DNA from: an uncultured Thiohalocapsa sp.
GTDB taxonomy: Bacteria; Pseudomonadota; Gammaproteobacteria; Chromatiales; Chromatiaceae
Direction of reading: 5' to 3'
Length of the DNA stretch: 64,000 bases
Assembly: GCF_913063425.1 (NCBI RefSeq)
Contig: NZ_CAJXYK010000005.1
Location: 62,001 to 126,000 of the forward strand
In this document: positions 57,854 through 64,000 of the stretch, piece after piece
Position numbering within the stretch: the stretch's first letter is position 1
Layout: the number at the start of each line of letters is the position of its first letter
Notes under the pieces: model-generated
The model's database searches: none
What the model was told of the DNA's origin: nothing
The model's input: the letters and a program-made list of their open reading frames with translations, nothing else
Made by a program: the position numbers and the translations under genes

Positions 57854-57867
57854 TGCACGCCGTTTGG

Positions 57868-59181
57868 TCAGCGTCGCGTCGCGGTGTCGGCTGGGTCCCG
57901 CGCGAGCCAGGCGACCAGGTCGGGAAACTCTTCGAAGGCGGCGTCGATGGGAATGGCGACGCCGAGCCCACGCGCCTTCACATCCGGCTCCGCCGTTGCC
58001 TTCCAGGTGTTGATGCCCACCACCAGCCCGGCCTCCGTCACCAGGGGACCGCCGCTGCTGCCCGGCAGGATGCGGGCGTCCGTCACCAGCATGTCCTCCC
58101 GCCGGCCGGTGTAGGTGCCGGCGGTCACCGTGTCCTTGATGCCGAGCGGGCTGCCGATGGCATAGACGGGCTGCGTCTGGCGCAGCCGGGCGTCGAGCAG
58201 CGGCTGGAGGTAGGGCGTGGTGTAGCCGGAGACGCGCAGCAGCGCCAAATCGTGGCGGGGGCTCACGTCCAACAGGTCGGCCGTCACCCGCTCCCCGTCC
58301 TTGAGCTGCACCTCGAAGGCGCGCTGCAGCAGCGCCGCGTTGCGCTTCATGTCCAGCGCCCGCTTCGCCTCGCGATACTCCCGGGAGCGCTCCCGGAAAA
58401 TACGCTGGCCGCGGTCATAGTCGTTCGGGTCCGAGAACCTGTCCCGCGGCAGTGACAGGCGCTGCTCCAGCGCATCCAGCTTGGCCTTGAGGGCGGCCAG
58501 CGCAGCGCGCTCCTCCGCCGCCCAGTCGGGGGGCGGGCGCACCACATGGCGGTTGGTCAGCAGCAGACCGTCGTCGCTCACGAAGAACCCGGAGCCGGTG
58601 CCGAGCGCCGAGTGCACCGTCACCACCGCCAGGCTGCTGGCCTCCACCGGCGTCACCGGCTCGAACTGCTGTTGCAGCCGGGCGGCAATGTGGCGGCTCA
58701 GGTCCGGCGGTGGTGCGGCTTCCGGCTGCGGGGCCGGCACGGTGGCCCGGCTGGCCGCGGGCGGCACCGCAGGCACAACCTCGGCGGCTGGCGTACGCGG
58801 CTGCGCGGGTGCTGCCACGCGCCCGCCGGGCAGCGCCTGCACTGCCGGGGGCGATTGCGGCGATCGCGAGTCCGGCCCCGTGGTGGGTGCCGTCGGCTGC
58901 ACCGCCTCCGGCAGCGGCTGGACACGCACACGCGCATCCGACATGGCCGAACCAGAGCGGTCACCGAGGGTACCCGGCGGCGGGCGATCCGAGAATACCC
59001 AGGTGCCGTTCTCGTCGCGATAGCGATAGATCTCGGCGCCGCCCGGCGGCGGCATCAGCAGGAGTGTCAGCGCCAGGACCGCGGCACAGCCCGGCAGCAG
59101 AAATTTGGCGGCAAAGCGCGCTGGGCGGCGGGGCCTGCGCGCCGACACCCGGTCACAGGCTGCCCGCGCGCCCTGCCTCAC
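57868..59181 (-). CDS. DUF4124 and trypsin-like serine protease
   Basis: A 437-aa exported protease. A membrane segment (~15-40) is followed by a DUF4124 motif 'IYRYRDENGTWVFSDRPPPG' and a long Pro/Ala-rich linker. The trypsin-like domain has His in 'LLTNRHVVRPP' (~207), Asp in 'RHDLALLRVSG' (~311) and Ser in 'LPGSSGGPLVTEAG' (~374). A ~60-residue charged insert follows the His. I chose GTG 59181 because GAGGA precedes it by 8 bases; ATG 59310 would add a basic leader. HtrA-like quality control is plausible; no PDZ domain is seen. Confidence 0.87.
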   Translation of the reverse strand: MRQGARAACDRVSARRPRRPARFAAKFLLPGCAAVLALTLLLMPPPGGAEIYRYRDENGTWVFSDRPPPGTLGDRSGSAMSDARVRVQPLPEAVQPTAPTTGPDSRSPQSPPAVQALPGGRVAAPAQPRTPAAEVVPAVPPAASRATVPAPQPEAAPPPDLSRHIAARLQQQFEPVTPVEASSLAVVTVHSALGTGSGFFVSDDGLLLTNRHVVRPPPDWAAEERAALAALKAKLDALEQRLSLPRDRFSDPNDYDRGQRIFRERSREYREAKRALDMKRNAALLQRAFEVQLKDGERVTADLLDVSPRHDLALLRVSGYTTPYLQPLLDARLRQTQPVYAIGSPLGIKDTVTAGTYTGRREDMLVTDARILPGSSGGPLVTEAGLVVGINTWKATAEPDVKARGLGVAIPIDAAFEEFPDLVAWLARDPADTATRR

Positions 59182-59531
59182 GCCTGATTCCTCAAGGATT
59201 TCAGAAGCTTCGCCAGCGCTTGTCCCGGCCACGCAACGGCCTCGTTTCGCTCGCGCCCCGCTGGTCGCGTGAACACCGATGCCCGTCGGTGCGCCTGCTG
59301 CAATTCTCACATTCTTCGTTAAGCTTCAGGTAAGCCCTTATGCTGCCCTAAGCATATTACTTAGCGAAGTGACCTGCGGCAGATCGGGGCGACGGCCTGC
59401 TCACCGCCCATAGACGGACTGCGGATTACGCCCACAGACAGATGGGGCAGCGTTCTACGGCGGCCCGCTCCGGTCAAGCGCCAGCGGCGCCGCCCGCCGA
59501 GTCACCCACGCCGCCCGCACGGAGGTCAAGC
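59182..59531. other. Divergent spacer between protease and pilV
   Basis: This 350-base gap should hold the promoters of both genes. Its AT-richer part is 59308-59365 (TTCGTTAAGCTTCAGGTAAG and onwards). No sigma-54 GG-N10-GC site or clear -35/-10 pair was identified. GGAGG at 59521-59525 is the pilV ribosome site. Confidence 0.5.
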
Positions 59532-60017
59532 ATGACGCGTCTTCGCCAATTTGCAAGCGCCCGCGGCTTCTCGCTGGTGGAGGTGATGGTGACGCTGTTC
59601 ATCATCGCCGTCGGCGCGCTGGGCGTGGCCGGACTGCAGCTCGCGGCGATGCGCAGCAACCACAGCGCCAACCTCCGCTCGCATGCCACGCTCGCCGCCT
59701 ACGCGCTGGCGGACCGCATGCGTGCACACCCGGCCGACTTCTCGGGTATGGCCAGCGCCATCACCACGGCAGACGCGACCATCGACAACGCCGGCTTCCA
59801 GGAGTGGGCGGACGAGCTGGCCGCGTCACCCTTGCCGGCACCGGCGAGCGGGGCACTCGGCTCTCTCGACTGCACCTCCGGCAATCCCTGCACCACCGGC
59901 CACTGCGCCATCACCATCCGCTGGGACGACAGCCGCGCCGAGGCGGCCGACCTGGCCCAACAGGGCCGGGACGCCGACGCGCTGGAATTCCAGATCTGCG
60001 CCCGGGTGCCGCAATGA
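59532..60017 (+). CDS. pilV: Type IV pilus minor pilin PilV
   Basis: A 161-aa minor pilin. The prepilin peptidase site is 'RGFSLVEVMVTLFIIAVGAL', with cleavage between Gly and Phe and the conserved Glu at position 5. A strong GGAGG six bases upstream fixes ATG 59532. Two Cys pairs in the C-terminal half may form a disulfide loop. It is the first gene of pilV-pilW-pilX-pilY1, whose products prime pilus assembly. It overlaps pilW by four bases (ATGA). Confidence 0.92.
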   Translation: MTRLRQFASARGFSLVEVMVTLFIIAVGALGVAGLQLAAMRSNHSANLRSHATLAAYALADRMRAHPADFSGMASAITTADATIDNAGFQEWADELAASPLPAPASGALGSLDCTSGNPCTTGHCAITIRWDDSRAEAADLAQQGRDADALEFQICARVPQ

Positions 60018-61288
60018 GCCCCCAGCGTCGCAGCACGCATTCCCGGCGCTCAGGGCCATGGTGCCGTGTCGGCATGCGCTGCCTCCGGGGCGTGTCGCTG
60101 GTGGAGATGATGGTCGCGCTGGCCGTGGGTGGCATCGTGGTGCTCGGGCTTGCGGAGATCCTCGCCAGCACCAAGGCCACGTATTCCCGGGAAGAGGCCT
60201 TCGCAAGACTCCAGGAGAACGGCCGCATCGCCGCCATGATGCTGGCCAAAGGCATGCGGCCCAGCCGCTCGACGGACTGCAAGAGCATCGCCATGCACCA
60301 GGAGCAGGGCACGCTGACGGTGAAGGCGTGCGATCTGCTGGAGGGCGGCTGCGCGCTGGGCAACACGCATTACCTCGATATCGACCGTGCCCTCGGCTAC
60401 GACCAGACCCAGGGCCTGACGAGCGCCGGCGCCTTCAGCGATCTGCCGCAGGGCATCGCCGGCAACATCGCCGACCGCTACGTGGGCGGCGATGTGCTGG
60501 TCACCTGGGGCATCGACCCCGAGGGGCATGCGGTGGATGGGGGATTGGGCACGGACGGCACGGACGACATCCAGCTGGTGGACACGCCTGACGACACGCT
60601 CGATGCGGAGCTGGCGCTCATTTCCAACTGCCAGCACGCCCACGTCTTCGAGGTGGACGGCATCAACGGCAGCAGCGTCGGCCATGCAGGGGATGCCAAT
60701 GCCGTGAGCCATCTGCGGGCAGAAGACTTGTACGGCGGACCAGCGCCCTACAACCGAGAGGCGGGCGACCCCCGCGCCATGCTCTATCCGCTGGTGTTCA
60801 GAGTCTACTACGTGTGCTGCGTGGGGGATGGCTCGCTGCAAACGGGCAGCGGGCGGGACAACTGCCGTGTCACCGCGGACGGCGACCCCGCCCCCGATGG
60901 TTATCGCCCGGCGCTGTGCGTCTACGACAGACAGGACGGCGACGGGGACACGGAGGTCCTCGTGCCCAACGTCGCCGACATGCGCATCACCTACAGCGGC
61001 GACACCGACGGCGACGGCGAGACCGATTTCCGCAATGAGGACGCCGACACCGTCTCCACGGACGCCAAGTGGGCGAGCGTCCGCGCGGCGTCCGTGGAGC
61101 TGCTCCTGACTACCGAAGCGGACAACACCGCCACCGACGCCAGCGCCCCCACACAGGCCGATTGGCCCCCGTCCGCCGACGCCGACGACCGCCTCGGCGC
61201 CGCCTACCCTGCCGACAACCGGCTCTACCAGCGCTTCCGCTTCGATGTGGCGCTGCGCCCGGCAACGCCCTGGGCCATCTGGGAGTGA
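60014..61288 (+). CDS. pilW: Type IV pilus minor pilin PilW
   Basis: A 424-aa minor pilin with the prepilin motif 'RGVSLVEMMVALAVGGIVVL' (conserved Glu present) after a ~26-residue basic leader. The large C-terminal domain is Asp/Gly-rich with a Ca-loop-like 'YSGDTDGDGETDF'. It is longer than many PilW proteins (about 250-350 aa). It overlaps pilV, and pilX starts 5 bases after its stop. PilW bridges PilV and PilX in the tip complex. Confidence 0.9.
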   Translation: MSPQRRSTHSRRSGPWCRVGMRCLRGVSLVEMMVALAVGGIVVLGLAEILASTKATYSREEAFARLQENGRIAAMMLAKGMRPSRSTDCKSIAMHQEQGTLTVKACDLLEGGCALGNTHYLDIDRALGYDQTQGLTSAGAFSDLPQGIAGNIADRYVGGDVLVTWGIDPEGHAVDGGLGTDGTDDIQLVDTPDDTLDAELALISNCQHAHVFEVDGINGSSVGHAGDANAVSHLRAEDLYGGPAPYNREAGDPRAMLYPLVFRVYYVCCVGDGSLQTGSGRDNCRVTADGDPAPDGYRPALCVYDRQDGDGDTEVLVPNVADMRITYSGDTDGDGETDFRNEDADTVSTDAKWASVRAASVELLLTTEADNTATDASAPTQADWPPSADADDRLGAAYPADNRLYQRFRFDVALRPATPWAIWE

Positions 61289-61293
61289 GCACC

Positions 61294-61971
61294 ATGACCG
61301 ACCGCTCGCACGACACCCGCCACAATCATCCACCTAAGGCGCGCAGGCGCGAGCGGGGTGCCGTGCTTATCGTCGGCCTGGTGATCCTGCTGGTGGTAAC
61401 CATGATCGGCATCAGCGGCCAGGGCAGCACCGTGCTTCAGGAACGCCTCGCCGGCAACATGCGCCAGAACAACATCGCCCTGCAGGCGGCGGAGGCCGGG
61501 CTGCAGGTGGGCTTGACCTACATCGAGGAGCAGAACCTGCCCATCACCGCCACCGACAGCGGCACCAACTACGTCTGGACATCCTGCTCCGTCGCAGATA
61601 CGCAAACCCTCGACAACAGCGCCGCGAGCGACGATCCCTGTACGCGCCTGGAAGCCGTGCTGGAGAGCTGGCGCACCCCACCGAGCGAGCTGGCCGCCGG
61701 CGAGGACTACGAAGGTATCGAATACTCCGTGCTGGTGAACGCGCTGAACAACGCACCAGCGAGCGGCACGGATGTGGACATCCCCGGCGTGGTGGCCCAG
61801 CCGCGCATCTACATCGAGGCACGCGAGGAGCCGGTCTCACCGGACACCCAGGCCAATTCGTTCGGCCAGCTCGTGACCTATTACTACACCGTCACCAGCG
61901 TCGGCTTCGGGGCCAACGAGCAGGCGCGGGCTGTACTCCAGTCCACCATCGCCAAGCAGGTGCAGCAATGA
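61294..61971 (+). CDS. pilX: Type IV pilus minor pilin PilX
   Basis: A 225-aa PilX-type protein. The N-terminal helix 'ERGAVLIVGLVILLVVTMIG' follows a basic leader and lacks Glu at position 5, as is usual for PilX. 'RLAGNMRQNNIALQAAEAGL' is the typical second block. Its stop overlaps the pilY1 start (ATGA). It acts with PilV, PilW and PilY1 at the pilus tip. Confidence 0.92.
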   Translation: MTDRSHDTRHNHPPKARRRERGAVLIVGLVILLVVTMIGISGQGSTVLQERLAGNMRQNNIALQAAEAGLQVGLTYIEEQNLPITATDSGTNYVWTSCSVADTQTLDNSAASDDPCTRLEAVLESWRTPPSELAAGEDYEGIEYSVLVNALNNAPASGTDVDIPGVVAQPRIYIEAREEPVSPDTQANSFGQLVTYYYTVTSVGFGANEQARAVLQSTIAKQVQQ

Positions 61972-64000
61972 GCGCTCGCAGTGGTCTTCATTCGCAGCTT
62001 GTTGGGGAGCCCGGCCCTGCCGGGTCGCTCCGCTCGGGGTTGCGGCACGCGATGCTTGGGCTGCTCAGCAGCGCGCTCGCCGTGTTGCCGCATCTCAGCG
62101 CTGCGTCAGACATTCCCGATGCCATTCCGCCGTTTCTGTCAGAAGGCGTGCCGGCGAATCTTGTGCTGAGCGTTGATGACTCAAGGTCCATGAACCTCGC
62201 TTTCTTACCCGATTCCCTGCCCGACCCCAAGAGTGCGCAGCAAACGGGTATGCGCAACTGGTTTACGTCACCAGACGTCAACAAGCTCTACTATGATCCG
62301 AAGCGCTCTTATCTGCCGGGACGGAACGCCGATGGGTCCGAGCGCGCAGACTCTAATGATTTCGAGAGCGTTCCGCCTTTCCCATACAGCAACCCAGAGA
62401 ACTGCCCGAACCGCGACCTCGTTAACGCGTATCAGCCAGTCTTTGGGGACAGCAGCGACTCCTGCGAATTCAAGACTGCGAGTGATGCACCGGGGGGACC
62501 GGCGTACTACCACCGGTATATTCCAGGCAACGAGTATCGCCACAATCCTAGCTATGGCGCCGGCAATGGTGGGCAGAACGATGATCCCTACTTGCCCTGC
62601 AACGGCAACGTCGACGCCGGCTGCGAACCTTGCGGAGGAGAAGAAAGCAACTGGCCGGACAACGAGCCCGACGCCACAACGCCGGATGAATGCTTTGTCC
62701 CCGTTGATCCGGAATCGACTCCACCGCCCGGTGATCCACCATTCGATAAGGAGAACTTCGCCAACTGGTACACCTACTATCGCACACGCCTGCTCGTCGT
62801 CAAAACCGTGCTGTCACAGGTGATGCAGACGCTGGACGAAGACGTTCGGCTGACCTGGCAGGGCGTCAGCCCGCTCAACCAGTTTCAGCCCGGCACCGCG
62901 GCTTTCAGAGCGCTGAAAGAGCGTTTCGATGAATATGGCGCGCCCGCAGCCAGCGCCGGAGAGATGAGTCAACGCGATGCATTCTACGACTGGCTGGAGA
63001 GACTCGTCCCGCCGCAATCACCTCCCACATATCTCGTCGGCGCGCACATCCGAGCAGGAGAATTCTTGTCGCAAGGGAAGGCACTGCTGGATGACCCCGA
63101 TGATGCCAGCTCAAGCCAATGCGCCGTTCAATGCCGTAACAACTTTCACCTGATGCTGACCGATGGCGGTTGGGAAGATGTTTATGATGGCGACAGCTGG
63201 CCGACCACGGCGTCTGGGGACATCAGCTGGCTGGAAACGAACCAGGATGGGCACGGCTGGTCTTTGAGTGCCAACCGGTTCGGGGTGACACGTTATTCTC
63301 CGGACGACCCGTTGACGACACTTTACGCCGACAACAACACGGGCATGCTGGCGGACGCCGTATTCTATTACTGGCGCAGGGACTTGGATGGGGATTCAAG
63401 TAACAACTTCGTGCCGCCGTTGACCCCCGATCGTGAAGGCAACGAAGCGGATATTTTCTGGAACCCCAAGAACGATCCGGCCACCTGGCAGCACGTCACC
63501 TTCTTCGCGGTCGGTCTTGGCGTGGACGGCGCTGTCCAGCGTGTAGAGGACCCTGAAACGGGCGAGGTTGTAGCGCCTTATGGGCAGTATCAGTTGGACG
63601 GTAAAAAGACGCTCGAGAAACACGGTTTCCCGGACTGCCATTTGGATCCGCCGTATGAGCAGGATGGAGATGCCCTCAATGAATGTAACGCCATCGGATA
63701 CACATACAGGTATGAGGACGTTGAGGTCGCCCCTGGCATTTGGCTCCGTTGGCCAACCGAGATCTTGCGCGCCAAAGCAATCCCCATCGAAGCCAAGATC
63801 GACGATCTCTACCACGCCGGCCTCAATGGCCGCGGCGGCTATTTCGACGCTTCCGACCCGGCAGCGCTGAAGGACTACTTCGAAGAGATTTTGGATACCA
63901 TCTCCACCGCAGACGACACCGAAGCCGCCAACGCACCGGTGGCCATCAGCGCCGGCAACCTGAGCGACAACAGCCGCATCTACCAGGCGGTGACCAATCC
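61968..64000 (+). CDS. pilY1: Type IV pilus tip adhesin PilY1 (3' truncated by window)
   Basis: At least 677 codons of a PilY1-type protein, open to the window edge. A signal segment (~31-48) ends near 'SAASDIPDA'. A von Willebrand A-like start 'VPANLVLSVDDSRSMNLAF' has an intact DxSxS metal site. 'NWFTSPDVNKLYYDPKRSYL' is a hallmark of the family. A second VWA half includes 'NNFHLMLTDGGWED' and 'HVTFFAVGLGVDG'. The C-terminal beta-propeller lies outside. Bases between about 62,100 and 63,800 look AT-richer than the neighbours. PilY1 mediates adhesion and surface sensing. Confidence 0.93.
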   Translation, partial: MSARSGLHSQLVGEPGPAGSLRSGLRHAMLGLLSSALAVLPHLSAASDIPDAIPPFLSEGVPANLVLSVDDSRSMNLAFLPDSLPDPKSAQQTGMRNWFTSPDVNKLYYDPKRSYLPGRNADGSERADSNDFESVPPFPYSNPENCPNRDLVNAYQPVFGDSSDSCEFKTASDAPGGPAYYHRYIPGNEYRHNPSYGAGNGGQNDDPYLPCNGNVDAGCEPCGGEESNWPDNEPDATTPDECFVPVDPESTPPPGDPPFDKENFANWYTYYRTRLLVVKTVLSQVMQTLDEDVRLTWQGVSPLNQFQPGTAAFRALKERFDEYGAPAASAGEMSQRDAFYDWLERLVPPQSPPTYLVGAHIRAGEFLSQGKALLDDPDDASSSQCAVQCRNNFHLMLTDGGWEDVYDGDSWPTTASGDISWLETNQDGHGWSLSANRFGVTRYSPDDPLTTLYADNNTGMLADAVFYYWRRDLDGDSSNNFVPPLTPDREGNEADIFWNPKNDPATWQHVTFFAVGLGVDGAVQRVEDPETGEVVAPYGQYQLDGKKTLEKHGFPDCHLDPPYEQDGDALNECNAIGYTYRYEDVEVAPGIWLRWPTEILRAKAIPIEAKIDDLYHAGLNGRGGYFDASDPAALKDYFEEILDTISTADDTEAANAPVAISAGNLSDNSRIYQAVTN

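Overview
The window reads as one chromosomal segment of a high-GC purple phototrophic gammaproteobacterium, probably a purple sulfur bacterium of the Chromatiales. The main evidence is the magnesium-chelatase set bchI-bchD-bchO at 33.4-37.3 kb. Supporting signs are type IV pilus genes in gammaproteobacterial order, PEP-CTERM proteins, cobalamin methyltransferases, and Uma2 and DUF29 families, which are often expanded in large phototroph genomes. The exact genus cannot be read from the sequence.

Layout. 1-10.6 kb encodes surface or exported proteins: a very long SdrD-like repeat adhesin (minus strand, running off the left edge, with one in-frame TAA), two PEP-CTERM proteins and a PhoX-type phosphatase. 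10.7-17.6 kb is housekeeping: djlA, a CbiM-like membrane protein, an aldo/keto reductase, lgt and tldD/tldE. 17.8-21.4 kb holds a type-B succinate dehydrogenase/fumarate reductase (order C-A-B). 21.7-30.2 kb holds a DUF1343 (NamZ-like) protein, ruvA and menaquinone genes menB-menA-menC-menH-thioesterase, with menE convergent. 30.4-37.3 kb holds a PduX-like kinase, a phosphopantetheinyl transferase, a thioesterase and bchIDO. 37.8-41.2 kb holds ampG and a DUF900 lipoprotein. 41.8-45.5 kb holds cobalamin genes (cbiE/T facing away from cbiC-cobI-cobJ). 45.7-49.9 kb is a small accessory island with Uma2, VapBC-like, MntA-HepT-like and DUF29 genes plus two gene relics. 50-57.8 kb holds htpG, pgm, a 51-aa secreted peptide, a fasciclin protein, a Prx5-glutaredoxin fusion and gor. 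57.9-64 kb holds a DUF4124-trypsin protease and the minor pilin operon pilV-pilW-pilX-pilY1, which runs off the right edge.

How it fits together. Menaquinone genes sit beside a diheme type-B fumarate reductase/succinate dehydrogenase, so the pair may form a low-potential quinone respiration module. The cobalamin genes and a threonine-kinase-like gene fit the B12 demand of anaerobic bacteriochlorophyll synthesis, for which bchIDO supplies the Mg-insertion step. The Prx5-Grx fusion and glutathione reductase form a peroxide-removal pair. Spacers are rich in palindromic and tandem repeats of several families, and three gene relics sit beside or among them.

Most notable observations: the adhesin interrupted by a single TAA; a relic at 45.7-45.9 kb that appears to join a piece of bchD to the end of bchO; REP-like elements that supply the last codons of menE and cut off a haloacid dehalogenase gene; and a 10-unit tandem array of 30-bp hairpins followed by a perfect 15-bp inverted repeat. 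No rRNA, tRNA, CRISPR array or complete insertion sequence was recognised.
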